The notes below the pieces were generated by a model that saw nothing but the letters and a program-made list of their open reading frames with translations, had not been told where the DNA came from and made no database searches. This document shows positions 32,054-41,203 of a DNA stretch of 64,000 bases, piece by piece. The position numbers and the translations under genes were made by a program. This stretch comes from JAYFRL01 sp034925905 (GTDB lineage Bacteria; Bacillota; Clostridia; Lachnospirales; Anaerotignaceae), in NCBI GenBank assembly GCA_034925905.1, contig JAYFRL010000016.1:24480-88479 (forward strand), in the 5' to 3' direction. The first letter of the stretch is position 1. Every line of letters begins with the position of its first letter.

Positions 32054-32794
32054 TTACATAGCCATTTTATATACTTTTTCATTAGCCATACCGCATATAT
32101 AATTTTTATATTCCGTTCCATATTTTGAAAAACTTACCTTCCTTATTTCCATTTCACTTAGCATATGCGTGAGCCAAAGTGGCTGTGCAGTCGGAGTTTT
32201 AATTTCCATAATCAACATGTCGTCGTTTATAACAGGGTCTCCGTAATCCCCATGTTCAAGGCGAAGGTCTGTGCGTCTTGAACGTATCTTTTCATCAAAT
32301 GATATCCTTAAATTCCCATCTTCTTTTCCGAAAAAGGCAACCCTGTCATACGCAAGATAAAGCTTTGGAGAAAGATCATATATTTTCAGAAAATATTCTA
32401 TTTCATTTAATACCTGTGGGTTCATATAAGGCTTTAACGCCGGTTTTTTACCCGTTGAGGTGAAGCTATAAGCTTCTCCAAGCTTTAATGTTGTTCTCCT
32501 TTTGTTTACAAGCCCGTTGTATTTTTTCTTTATTTCAAGAAAAACCTTTGAATCCATATTATAAACACCATATGAGCGGAGCCTTAGTTTTTCCTTATAC
32601 TTTGGTTTCTCTAAGGATTCCCTTATAAGATAATCGTCGTCGGTATCAAAATATATATTTGAAATAGTATAGCTTTTTTCTTTGTTATGCTCATCCAAAA
32701 CCATGTATCCATCTAATTTTTTTAAAACATCTTCGTATAAATTTTTTGGGATCATGTATTTCTGCTCATAGCGGTTGAAAACTTCTATCGACAT
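32054..32794 (-). CDS. VTC-domain (polyphosphate polymerase-like) protein
   Basis: 246 residues forming a single CYTH-like VTC tunnel domain: RYEQKYMIP, TISNIYFDTDDDYLIRESL, KEKLRLRSYG, FLEIKKKYNGLVNKRR, LYLAYDRVAF, MIMEIKT-like and KVSFSKYGTEY. The basic and acidic positions that line the tunnel in yeast Vtc4 appear retained, so polyphosphate synthesis is plausible. It is 17 bases upstream of DUF4956. CotH, a frequent third partner, is absent. Confidence 0.82.
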   Translation of the reverse strand: MSIEVFNRYEQKYMIPKNLYEDVLKKLDGYMVLDEHNKEKSYTISNIYFDTDDDYLIRESLEKPKYKEKLRLRSYGVYNMDSKVFLEIKKKYNGLVNKRRTTLKLGEAYSFTSTGKKPALKPYMNPQVLNEIEYFLKIYDLSPKLYLAYDRVAFFGKEDGNLRISFDEKIRSRRTDLRLEHGDYGDPVINDDMLIMEIKTPTAQPLWLTHMLSEMEIRKVSFSKYGTEYKNYICGMANEKVYKMAM

Positions 32795-32923
32795 TTTAAG
32801 CTCTCCTTTCTCTTGATTTCTTCTGTTCCTTTTGGTTTATAGTGGTATTGTATATTCCTTTACTTAAATCAACCTTAAAAAAATCAATATTTACAAATTG
32901 TTTACAATTTCTCCTGCAAAATA

Positions 32924-32963
32924 AAAAAATGCCTTTAAAAATTCAAGTTTAAAGGCATTTTTT
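32924..32963. terminator. Terminator after sensor kinase gene
   Basis: Perfect 16-base arms (32924-32939, 32948-32963) containing TGCCTTTAAA, with flanking A- and T-runs. Confidence 0.88.
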
Positions 32964-32995
32964 ATATTCTGTGTAAAATATTTTTAAAATAGATT

Positions 32996-34360
32996 TTATA
33001 TTTTCCCCTTAAATGCATTTGGCAGAGAAACCGTAAACAATGTCCATTCGCCTTCTTTGCTTTCAACTGAAATTTTGCCCTTATGTTCCTCAACAATAGC
33101 CTTTGCTATTGCAAGCCCAAGCCCATAGCTTCCTTCTTCCCGGCTTCTTGCTTTGTCGATTCTATAAAACCTGTCAAATATTCTTTCACGGTCCTCTTTT
33201 GATATCCCGGCTCCCGTATTTTTGATTTTAAAAACCGCGCTTTCCTTAAATTCGAGTTTTATGCTTATAACGCCGTCTTCCGGTGTATATTTTATTGCGT
33301 TGTCAATAAGTATCATTATAAGCTGTTTAAGCTTAGCCTCGTTGCCGCAAACAGCTATATCAGGTTCTATATAATAGTCTAAAACTATGTTTTTTTCAAA
33401 TGTTACAGCTTCCATAGTAAGTATTGAAGACTCCGCAACATATGAAAGCGAAAGATTTTCAAAAACGGCTTTTTCTTCGCTTTTTTCAGCTTTTGCAAGA
33501 TAGAGCAAATCATTCGTGAGGCTGGCCATTCTTTCACATTCGTTTTTGATATATAAAAGCCATTTTTCTTCATCCGCAACCTTGTCTTCGGGGTGCGAAA
33601 GCACAACATCTATGTTTGTATTTATAACGGCAAGGGGCGTTTTCAGCTCGTGTGAAGCATCAGCAACAAACTGTTTTTGTTTTTCCCACGCCTCCTTAAC
33701 AGGCTTTATAGCCCTGTTCGCAAAATACAGGCTTATAAAAAACAACACGATTAAAATCGCAACCGTTGCAAAACAAAAAGTGGTTACAAGGTTTATAAGA
33801 ATATTCTGCTCCGAGGTTACGTCCGTAAACGCTACAAGACTTCCTCCATCCTGACCTAAAGGTTTTATTTTATACCCCCAGTATAAATCGTCTATCTTTA
33901 TCCTGCCTTCAGATTTTGTAAGCTTTGAAGCCTCTGCAAAAACCAAAGTGTAAAGCTCGTTGTCTACCCCAAAAAAAGAGGTTACGGAAACTATATTACC
34001 CGAAGAATCCAGTTCAACCGTAAAGCTCCTGGAATCGTCAAAACGCCTCATTGTTTCAGGATAGGCTAAAACGGAAGGAGCTGTTTCCCCGGTTGAATTA
34101 TCCTCGTTTAATGTTTCATCAGGTATAGGCGGTTCCTTTTGCGGAGTGCCGGCATTTTCAGGTCTCCCTGAGGCATTTGGAGACTTTCCGCCTTCCCTGT
34201 CTGATGTTGCCATGGATATGGCTCTGTCTAAATTTTGGGATATGCTCTTATCAATATTACTTTTAGTCACAAAAAATATAACGAACAAAGCTATTATAAC
34301 AAGCACAAAAATGCTTGCCATATTTATAATAAGAAATCCGTTTCTCAGTTTTTTAAGCAT
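32996..34360 (-). CDS. Sensor histidine kinase
   Basis: 454 residues. A membrane helix (about 9-31) is followed by an extracytoplasmic domain of about 150 residues with a Pro/Gly/Asn-rich low-complexity part, and a second helix near 190-215. Then come the HisKA H-box FVADASHELKTPLAVI and the HATPase N, G1 and G2 boxes (LIDNAIKYTP, KIKNTGAGIS, YGLGLAI). No HAMP domain is obvious. It partners the OmpR-type regulator 27 bases upstream. The signal is unknown. Confidence 0.92.
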   Translation of the reverse strand: MLKKLRNGFLIINMASIFVLVIIALFVIFFVTKSNIDKSISQNLDRAISMATSDREGGKSPNASGRPENAGTPQKEPPIPDETLNEDNSTGETAPSVLAYPETMRRFDDSRSFTVELDSSGNIVSVTSFFGVDNELYTLVFAEASKLTKSEGRIKIDDLYWGYKIKPLGQDGGSLVAFTDVTSEQNILINLVTTFCFATVAILIVLFFISLYFANRAIKPVKEAWEKQKQFVADASHELKTPLAVINTNIDVVLSHPEDKVADEEKWLLYIKNECERMASLTNDLLYLAKAEKSEEKAVFENLSLSYVAESSILTMEAVTFEKNIVLDYYIEPDIAVCGNEAKLKQLIMILIDNAIKYTPEDGVISIKLEFKESAVFKIKNTGAGISKEDRERIFDRFYRIDKARSREEGSYGLGLAIAKAIVEEHKGKISVESKEGEWTLFTVSLPNAFKGKI

Positions 34361-34387
34361 ACCATCAACCTGCTTTTTATAATAAAT

Positions 34388-35068
34388 TTATTTCCCTGAT
34401 TCACAAAGCGTATAGCCGATTCCCCTAACAGTGTTCACAAAAACCAACGAACCTATAAACCCAAGCTTTTTCCTTAAAAACGATATGTATACCTCAACAT
34501 GGTTTGCTTCAGCCTCTGATTCAAAGCCCCAAAGCTTTTCTATTATCTGGTTTTTTGAAAGAATTATTTCTTTGTTTTGTATCAAAAGCTCCATAAGTTC
34601 AAACTCTTTTTTTGTGAGAACAATCCCTTTATCGCCTTTTGAAAGTTTCATATTTGAAATATTAAGTTCTATATCTCCATATGAAATAACATTATCCACA
34701 ATAACCTCACCCATACGCCTGCCTAAAGCCCTTATCCTTGCAAGAAGCTCTCCCGAATCAAAAGGTTTTGTAAGATAATCATCCGCTCCGCTGTTTAAGC
34801 CGCTTATTTTGTCGGACGTTTCGCTTTTTGACGTAAGAAGTATAACGGGAGTTTTTATTCCCGAATGCCTAAGCTTTTTAAGAAGGCTTATTCCGTCCAG
34901 CTTGGGAAGCATTATATCAAGAACTATAACGTCGTATATACCCGTAACAGCATAGTCCAGCCCATCTTCTCCGTTATATACGGCATCGGTTGTAATTTTG
35001 TTTTTGTTTAAAATCTGGCATACAGCCTCGGCAAGATGTTTCTCGTCTTCAACAATAAGTACACGCAT
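34388..35068 (-). CDS. OmpR/PhoB-type response regulator
   Basis: 226 residues. The receiver domain starts MRVLIVEDEKHL, with the phosphoacceptor Asp in VIVLDIMLPKLDG and Lys in LTKPF. The C-terminal winged helix contains LTKKEFELMELLIQNKE and the VHVEVYISFLRKKL-like recognition region (NHVEVYISFLRKKLG). The start at 35068 follows GGGGTGG; an upstream in-frame GTG is less likely. It lies 18 bases after ychF on the same strand. Confidence 0.93.
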   Translation of the reverse strand: MRVLIVEDEKHLAEAVCQILNKNKITTDAVYNGEDGLDYAVTGIYDVIVLDIMLPKLDGISLLKKLRHSGIKTPVILLTSKSETSDKISGLNSGADDYLTKPFDSGELLARIRALGRRMGEVIVDNVISYGDIELNISNMKLSKGDKGIVLTKKEFELMELLIQNKEIILSKNQIIEKLWGFESEAEANHVEVYISFLRKKLGFIGSLVFVNTVRGIGYTLCESGK

Positions 35069-35086
35069 AAAAACCACCCCAAAATA

Positions 35087-36184
35087 TTAAACATTAAACC
35101 TGAAAAGCACAACGTCCCCATCCTTAACAACATATTCCTTGCCCTCTGAACGCACAAGACCCTTTTCCTTTGCCAGCGTATATGAACCTAAGGATTTTAA
35201 ATCGTCATAAGCTACGACCTCCGCACGGATAAAGCCTCTTTCAAAATCGCTATGGATTTTGCCTGCCGCCTGCGGTGCTTTTGTTCCTTCTTTTATGGTC
35301 CATGCGCGGCTTTCCGTAGGTCCGGCGGTTAAATAGCTTATAAGGCCCAAAAGCTTATAGCTGGCGGTTATAAGCCTTTCAAGCCCGCTTTTATCCGTTC
35401 CGAGTTCATTTAAAAATTCAAGCTTTTCTTCGCTTGAGAGCTGGGAAAGCTCTTCTTCTATTTTTGCGCAAATGATAAAAACTTCGCTACCTTCTTTTTT
35501 TACAAGCTCTCTAAGCGCCTGAACATTTTTGTTTGAATTGCCAGCGTCCGCAATGTCTTCTTCCGGCACGTTTGCCGCATAAAGCACAGGTTTATATGTA
35601 AGAAGGTTTAGGCTTTCGGCAAATTCCCTGTCTTCAGGAATATCAAATTTTATTTCCCTGGGGCTTTTGCCCGATTCAAGCTTAGATTGTATAAGCAAAA
35701 GTATTTCAAGCTCTTTTGCCATAGCTTTGTCTAGCTTTGCTAATTTCTGGGTTTTTGCAATGCGCCTTTCTATTATTTCCATGTCCGAAAAAATAAGCTC
35801 GTAATTAATGGTCTCTATATCCCTTATAGGATTAACAGAGCCTTCAACATGGATAACATTAGGGTCTTCAAAGCATCTTACAACATGCACAATAGCATCC
35901 ACTTCTCTTATGTGCGAAAGAAATTTATTCCCAAGACCTTCGCCTTTGCTTGCACCTTTAACAAGACCCGCAATGTCAACAAACTCTATAACGGCAGGAG
36001 TTGTTTTCGCCGAATTATAAAGCTTTGTCAGATAATTTAACCGTTCATCCGGGACAGCAACTATTCCTACGTTTGGTTCTATTGTGCAAAAAGGGTAATT
36101 TTGAGCCTCAGCCTTACCCATTGTCATAGAATTAAAAAGCGTGCTCTTCCCAACATTAGGGAGTCCAACTATACCAAGCTTCAT
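35087..36184 (-). CDS. ychF: Redox-regulated ATPase / GTPase YchF
   Basis: 365 residues, the normal YchF length. It has an Obg-like G domain with P-loop GLPNVGKST, switch region NYPFCTIEPN and DIAGLVKGASKGEGLGNKFL. The NKxD motif is altered (NVPEED), which in this family gives ATP preference. A C-terminal TGS domain ends SEGKEYVVKDGDVVLFRFNV. It binds ribosomes and participates in stress response. The start at 36184 follows AGAGGG. Confidence 0.96.
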   Translation of the reverse strand: MKLGIVGLPNVGKSTLFNSMTMGKAEAQNYPFCTIEPNVGIVAVPDERLNYLTKLYNSAKTTPAVIEFVDIAGLVKGASKGEGLGNKFLSHIREVDAIVHVVRCFEDPNVIHVEGSVNPIRDIETINYELIFSDMEIIERRIAKTQKLAKLDKAMAKELEILLLIQSKLESGKSPREIKFDIPEDREFAESLNLLTYKPVLYAANVPEEDIADAGNSNKNVQALRELVKKEGSEVFIICAKIEEELSQLSSEEKLEFLNELGTDKSGLERLITASYKLLGLISYLTAGPTESRAWTIKEGTKAPQAAGKIHSDFERGFIRAEVVAYDDLKSLGSYTLAKEKGLVRSEGKEYVVKDGDVVLFRFNV

Positions 36185-36246
36185 TTTTTGACCCTCTTTC
36201 AAGATATACTGCGTATATTATACGTTATAAGCCTTCATTTATCAAG

Positions 36247-36284
36247 AAAAAGACCGCCTTATGATTCAAGCAGGCGGTCTTTTT
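36247..36284 (-). terminator. Terminator after the small membrane protein gene
   Basis: 13-base arms (36247-36259, 36272-36284) with core GACCGCCT, flanked by A5 and T5. Confidence 0.88.
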
Positions 36285-36291
36285 AAACAAT

Positions 36292-36465
36292 TTAATCTTT
36301 TTCTAATTTGTTTAAGACTATTGCTATAAATGAAATAATTGCAAAAATAATTGCAAAAGCTTTAATTTGCCTAAGCTTATCGTTCGTTATATAAACCCCG
36401 TCTTTGGGATTTGCAAAAATTTCACATTTTGATACCCTGTAATATTTTTTGTTATTTTTTTCCAT
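36292..36465 (-). CDS. Small single-pass membrane protein, unknown
   Basis: 57 residues. A basic N-terminal half (MEKNNKKYYRVSKCEIFANP) is followed by one hydrophobic helix (about 34-52) and a short charged tail. The start at 36465 is supported by GGAGGTG seven bases upstream, and a strong terminator follows directly, so it appears to be a real monocistronic gene. No family was recognised. Confidence 0.65.
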   Translation of the reverse strand: MEKNNKKYYRVSKCEIFANPKDGVYITNDKLRQIKAFAIIFAIISFIAIVLNKLEKD

Positions 36466-36571
36466 AGCCGCACACCTCCGAAACAAATCAAATTTTTATT
36501 AATATGTCCAGCTTTTTATATTTATAATTATCATTTCAAAACAAATACTAAAAATAAAACAGGTGACTAAT

Positions 36572-36988
36572 ATGAAAAACCATTTTTTAATTTTAATAAA
36601 TTTAATTGTATTATCTCTGCTTTGCGGATGCTCAAGCTTGAAATCCTTGCAAAACAGCATAGGCTATGGCATTTCAAACGGATATTACAGCAATACCACA
36701 GAAAAAACCGAGACTGACCGCGCCAAAACAATAAAAGATGCTCTTAACACAATAGACGGCGTCGAAAGCGCAGCCGTGGTTATAACGGGCAAAACAGCAC
36801 TTATAGGGCTTTCCCTGAATACCAATGACCTGGACGAAATTGCCCGGCTTAAAAACGAAGCCGCAAAGCTTGCCTATGAAACTGACACAACTATAAAAAA
36901 CACAAGCGTCACCGCAAACAGCACTATTAAAGAAATGATCCAAAATATGGAGGAAGGAAAGCTTAATTTTACTCTTCTTCCAACTTAA
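36572..36988 (+). CDS. YhcN/YlaJ-type sporulation lipoprotein
   Basis: 138 residues with a lipoprotein signal and lipobox LLCGC, placing Cys22 or so as the lipid-modified residue. The YhcN/YlaJ domain follows (KDALNTIDGVESAAVVITGKTALIGL, then LKNEAAKLAYETDTTIKNTSVTAN). Such lipoproteins are made in the forespore in Bacillus and Clostridia and affect germination. The start at 36572 follows AGGTGA. The last 20 bases overlap the convergent lepA gene. Confidence 0.82.
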   Translation: MKNHFLILINLIVLSLLCGCSSLKSLQNSIGYGISNGYYSNTTEKTETDRAKTIKDALNTIDGVESAAVVITGKTALIGLSLNTNDLDEIARLKNEAAKLAYETDTTIKNTSVTANSTIKEMIQNMEEGKLNFTLLPT

Positions 36989-38783
36989 GCACACTCATGA
37001 AAGCAGACTGAGGAACTTCAACGCTGCCTATCTGGCGCATGCGTTTTTTGCCCTCTTTCTGCTTTTCAAGAAGCTTCCTCTTTCGGGAAATATCTCCTCC
37101 ATAGCATTTTGCCAAAACGTCTTTTCTCATTGCGCTGACAGTTTCCCTTGCAACTATCTTTGAACCTATGGCAGCTTGTATTGGTATTTCAAAAAGATGC
37201 CTCGGTATTTCTTTTTTGAGCTTTTCACATATTTTTCTGCCGCGCTCAACGGCAGAGCTTGTATGCACTATAAAAGAAAGCGCGTCTACGGACTCCCTGT
37301 TCACAAGAATATCAAGCTTTGTCAGGCTGGACTCCTCATATCCCTTAAGGGTATAGTCAAATGAAGCATAACCTCTGCTTCTGGATTTTAAAACATCAAA
37401 AAAGTCATATATAATTTCATTTAAAGGCAATTCATACAAAAGCCTTGCTCTTGTGTCATCCAAATATTCCATACTTACATATTCGCCCCTACGCTGCTGG
37501 CAAAGCTCCATAACAGAGCCTATATAATCCTTAGGGAGTATTATTTCGGCTTTAACGATAGGTTCTTCCATTTTTAGTATCCTTGCCGGGTCGGGCATAT
37601 TGCTTGGGTTTGAAAGCTCAAATATGGAGCCGTCCGTAAGATATACTTTATATATAACGCTTGGAGCCGTTGTAACTATATTAAGGTCATACTCGCGCAT
37701 AAGGCGTTCTTCAATTATTTCCAAATGCAAAAGACCTAAAAATCCACATCTAAACCCAAAACCAAGGGCGACAGATGTTTCGGGTTCATAAAAAAGCGCA
37801 GCATCGTTAAGCTTAAGCTTTTCAAGCGAATCCCTAAGATCCGGATAATCAGCTCCGTCTGCCGGAAAAATCCCGCAATATACCATCGGATTAGCCGCCT
37901 TATAACCATGAAGCGCTTCTTTAACAGGATTATCCGCATATGTTATGGTATCTCCCACACGGGTATCTGAAATTGTTTTTATGCTTGCAGTTAAATAGCC
38001 TACCTCACCGGACTGTAACAAATCGCATGGTATATAGCTGCCTGGGCCAAACATCCCCACTTCGACAACCTCATATTCCTTGCCCGTTGACATAAGCCGG
38101 ATTTTAGTGCCTCTTTGAACACTTCCGTCAAAAACCCTCGTAATAACTATAACTCCCTTATATGGATCATAAACGGAATCAAAAATAAGAGCTTTGAGCG
38201 GAGCATCCTCGCTTCCGGACGGCGGCGGAAAATCGGTTACTATCCTTTCAAGCACTTCTTTTATGTTTATACCGTTTTTTGCGGAAATCATAGGTGCATC
38301 TTGGGCAGGTATGCCTATAATATCTTCTATTTCGTTTTTTGCCATTTGGGGATTTGCGCTGGGCAGGTCTATTTTATTTATAACCGGAAGAATCTCAAGG
38401 TTATTATTTATTGCGAGATAGACGTTTGCCAAAGTTTGCGCTTCAACTCCCTGCGCCGCGTCAACAACAAGGATAGCCCCTTCGCACGCGGCAAGGCTCC
38501 TTGAAACCTCGTAATTAAAATCCACATGACCCGGAGTGTCTATAAGGTTAAATATATATTCCTCACCGTCTGAGGCTTTATATATAAGCCTTACGGCCTG
38601 TGCTTTTATTGTTATGCCTCTTTCACGCTCAAGATCCATATTGTCAAGAATCTGGTTTGACATTTCCCTTTCGGTTAAAAGACCCGTCTCTTGAATAAGC
38701 CTGTCTGCAAGGGTGGATTTGCCATGGTCTATATGCGCAATTATCGAAAAATTTCTTATTCTATCCTGTCTTTTTAGAGACAT
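36969..38783 (-). CDS. lepA: Elongation factor 4 (back-translocating GTPase)
   Basis: 604 residues, full length for LepA. G1 is AHIDHGKSTL, followed by RERGITIKAQ, DTPGHVDF and NKIDLPSANP. Domains II-V and the LepA-specific C-terminal domain follow (GGDISRKRKLLEKQKEGKKRM). The start at 38783 is set by AGGAGG. It overlaps the convergent lipoprotein gene by 20 bases at the 3' end. Confidence 0.97.
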   Translation of the reverse strand: MSLKRQDRIRNFSIIAHIDHGKSTLADRLIQETGLLTEREMSNQILDNMDLERERGITIKAQAVRLIYKASDGEEYIFNLIDTPGHVDFNYEVSRSLAACEGAILVVDAAQGVEAQTLANVYLAINNNLEILPVINKIDLPSANPQMAKNEIEDIIGIPAQDAPMISAKNGINIKEVLERIVTDFPPPSGSEDAPLKALIFDSVYDPYKGVIVITRVFDGSVQRGTKIRLMSTGKEYEVVEVGMFGPGSYIPCDLLQSGEVGYLTASIKTISDTRVGDTITYADNPVKEALHGYKAANPMVYCGIFPADGADYPDLRDSLEKLKLNDAALFYEPETSVALGFGFRCGFLGLLHLEIIEERLMREYDLNIVTTAPSVIYKVYLTDGSIFELSNPSNMPDPARILKMEEPIVKAEIILPKDYIGSVMELCQQRRGEYVSMEYLDDTRARLLYELPLNEIIYDFFDVLKSRSRGYASFDYTLKGYEESSLTKLDILVNRESVDALSFIVHTSSAVERGRKICEKLKKEIPRHLFEIPIQAAIGSKIVARETVSAMRKDVLAKCYGGDISRKRKLLEKQKEGKKRMRQIGSVEVPQSAFMSVLKLEEE

Positions 38784-38981
38784 TGTGTTTCCTCCTAAAA
38801 AATAAACGTAAACATTACAAATCAGTATAACATAAAGACGTTTTGTCCTCAATAATAAAATATGCCTTTTAAAAGCAATATTAAACGCCATACTTTTTGC
38901 CTGTAAAAATTCCGGCGTGTACAAAATACTTCTATTGTGGTATATTTCTTTTAAATATAAATATTTTTGGGGATGGTTTGT

Positions 38982-40124
38982 TTGACTATAAAGCTTTATT
39001 ATGAAAATCCATATATGAAAAATTTTTCAGCCGTTGTTAAAAAATGCAGCAAAGAAAAAGACGGCTTTCATGTTATACTTAACAAAACAGCTTTTTATCC
39101 AGAAGGCGGAGGCCAACCTTCGGATTTTGGAACAATAGCCGGAACAAGCGTATCATATGTTTATGAAAAAGATGAAGAAATAATCCATATTTGTGAAAAA
39201 GCTATTGAAGAAGCAAAGGAGGTTTTTTGCGAAATACTCTGGGAGAGGCGCTTTTTATTCATGCAGCAGCATTCGGGCGAGCATATAATATCGGGCATAA
39301 TCTTTCGAAACTTTGGGTTTCATAATGTCGGCTTCCATATGAATACCGAAGAAGTGCGCATAGACTTCGACGGTTTTTTAAGTGCAGAGGATATATTAAC
39401 CGCAGAAAAAACTGCAAACGATATAATATTTAAAAACTACGATATTAAAGCATATTATCCTGGTCACTCAGAGCTTAAAAAATTAAATTACAGAAGCAAA
39501 AAAGAGCTTTCGGGCGATATAAGGATAGTTGAAATACCTTGCGCCGACGTTTGCGCCTGCTGTGGGCTTCATGTCCTTAAAACAGGCGAAATAGGAATTA
39601 TAAAGGCCGTCTCTTCCGAAGCTTACAAGGGAGGAAGCCGTCTATTGCTTAAAATAGGAAAAAACGCATTCGAAGACTACAATATAAAACTCTTAAATAT
39701 ACACGACATATCCGCCATGCTTTCTTCAAAACCAGACGAAGCCGCCGCTGCCGTTAAAAAGCTTTACGCTGTATCACAAAGCTTAAAATTTGAAAACCAT
39801 AATTTAAAAACCCGGATATTTGAATATAAGACAAAGGAATATGAGGGCAAAGAAAAAGCCATTGTTTTTGAGGACGGATTAACTTCGGACGAACTTATAC
39901 GGTTTTGCGACATGCTTATATTAAAAACAAGCTTTGCCGCCGTTTTTTCAGGAGACGACAAAACCGGATATAAATATTCCATTGGAAGCTTATCAAAAGA
40001 AGTATATGAAGAAAGCAAGCGGCTTAACAACGCCTTGGACGGAAAAGGCGGCGGCAAAGGAAATATTATATCAGGCTATATTAAAAACACCAAAAAAAAT
40101 ATTTTAGCTTATTTTGAAGATTAA
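38982..40124 (+). CDS. AlaX-L-type alanyl-tRNA editing protein with DHHA1 domain
   Basis: 380 residues. An AlaRS-like editing domain contains AFYPEGGGQPSD, the zinc motif HSGEH (HxxxH) and CADVCACCGLH with the distal Cys/His ligands. A C-terminal DHHA1 region contains GGGKGNIISGYIK. It would deacylate Ser- or Gly-tRNA(Ala) in trans. The likely start is TTG at 38982 with GGGGA seven bases before it; ATG 38973 lacks a spaced ribosome site. It is divergent from lepA. Confidence 0.85.
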   Translation: MTIKLYYENPYMKNFSAVVKKCSKEKDGFHVILNKTAFYPEGGGQPSDFGTIAGTSVSYVYEKDEEIIHICEKAIEEAKEVFCEILWERRFLFMQQHSGEHIISGIIFRNFGFHNVGFHMNTEEVRIDFDGFLSAEDILTAEKTANDIIFKNYDIKAYYPGHSELKKLNYRSKKELSGDIRIVEIPCADVCACCGLHVLKTGEIGIIKAVSSEAYKGGSRLLLKIGKNAFEDYNIKLLNIHDISAMLSSKPDEAAAAVKKLYAVSQSLKFENHNLKTRIFEYKTKEYEGKEKAIVFEDGLTSDELIRFCDMLILKTSFAAVFSGDDKTGYKYSIGSLSKEVYEESKRLNNALDGKGGGKGNIISGYIKNTKKNILAYFED

Positions 40125-40125
40125 A

Positions 40126-40149
40126 AAAAGACGCCTTAAGGCGTCTTTT
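40126..40149 (+). terminator. Terminator after the AlaX-like gene
   Basis: 10-base arms (40126-40135, 40140-40149) with loop TTAA and T-run. It overlaps the last bases of the convergent kinase gene. Confidence 0.85.
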
Positions 40150-41203
40150 ATAGTTCAACCATAATATCGGAATTATGTTTTATATTAAATTGTTTAAAAT
40201 ACTTTTCTTCCATAGGTATCCATGTGTCTTCAAAGATTTTATACATTTCTTCACCGTCACGTTCTATTATGCGGCTTTTTTGCTTATCTTCTCCAACAGA
40301 CATAAATATCCTCAGATTATAAGGATTCTCAAAATACGGATGCATGCTATACGCGCCTTCTATTATATAAAGCCTTGAGGGCTTTGTATTGAGCTTAATG
40401 GTATTGCCATTTTTACAGCTAAAAATCCCGTATGAAAAATCCTTTCCGCTTTTTATGCCGTCTATAACTTCGGATTTAAAGCGTTCATAATGTATATTCC
40501 CACCCGGCGCTTCCATACGCTCCCTTGTGCGCATATCAAGCGGAAGAAAAAAATCATCCATATGAAAAAGACTGCAATCAAAAAGTGCCTCAAGTTTTTT
40601 TGCCATTGTGCTTTTCCCTGACGCCGCTTTGCCGTCTATCGCTATAATAACCCTTTTTCTTTGTTTTAACAGAGCCTCTATCCTCATTACCAAATGCAAA
40701 ACGAAGGCGTATTCGCTTTTTAAAACCCTATATGCCGGAGAATATGCCTCTTTATAAGCTTTGCTGTGGCTAACGGGAGGGCAGCCTTTTTTCTTATATT
40801 CTTGGACATAGACCGAGACTTCTTCTTTTGAAAAACCAAAAATACCTTTACCTGCAAGAAATTCGAGCAACGAAAGTTTGTTTGAAAAAGAGTCCATGTC
40901 GCCTTTAATTTCATCGGAGGACATAACAAAAACTTTATTTATTATATTTGGAGAAACAGCTAAAGCCACTCCTGATTTTAAATTAAACCTTAATATGCCA
41001 CAGCCTATATCCTCAAAGGGAGCTTCCGACGCCTCTTTTATTTCTTCTAATTCTTTTTCCAAAAATTCAAGACTCTTAGCTTCGTCTTCAATTATATGCC
41101 CTCCACCAAATTCGCTCTGGAAAACAAGCTTAACAGCATCATCCGGCTGCATAAGAGGGTATTTTGCGGCATGTTTTTTCAAAATAAGGCTAATATCATT
41201 CAT
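40148..41203 (-). CDS. Uridine-kinase-like P-loop protein
   Basis: 351 residues in two parts. An N-terminal domain of about 180 residues has no recognised activity (QSEFGGGHIIEDEAKSLEFL). The C-terminal nucleoside-kinase-like domain has the Walker A motif IAIDGKAASGKSTMAKKL, a DDFFLP substrate motif and YIIEGAYSMHPYF. The latter resembles uridine kinase / phosphoribulokinase folds; the substrate is unknown. The gene overlaps the upstream ECF S-component gene by eight bases, so they are translated together. Confidence 0.78.
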   Translation of the reverse strand: MNDISLILKKHAAKYPLMQPDDAVKLVFQSEFGGGHIIEDEAKSLEFLEKELEEIKEASEAPFEDIGCGILRFNLKSGVALAVSPNIINKVFVMSSDEIKGDMDSFSNKLSLLEFLAGKGIFGFSKEEVSVYVQEYKKKGCPPVSHSKAYKEAYSPAYRVLKSEYAFVLHLVMRIEALLKQRKRVIIAIDGKAASGKSTMAKKLEALFDCSLFHMDDFFLPLDMRTRERMEAPGGNIHYERFKSEVIDGIKSGKDFSYGIFSCKNGNTIKLNTKPSRLYIIEGAYSMHPYFENPYNLRIFMSVGEDKQKSRIIERDGEEMYKIFEDTWIPMEEKYFKQFNIKHNSDIMVEL

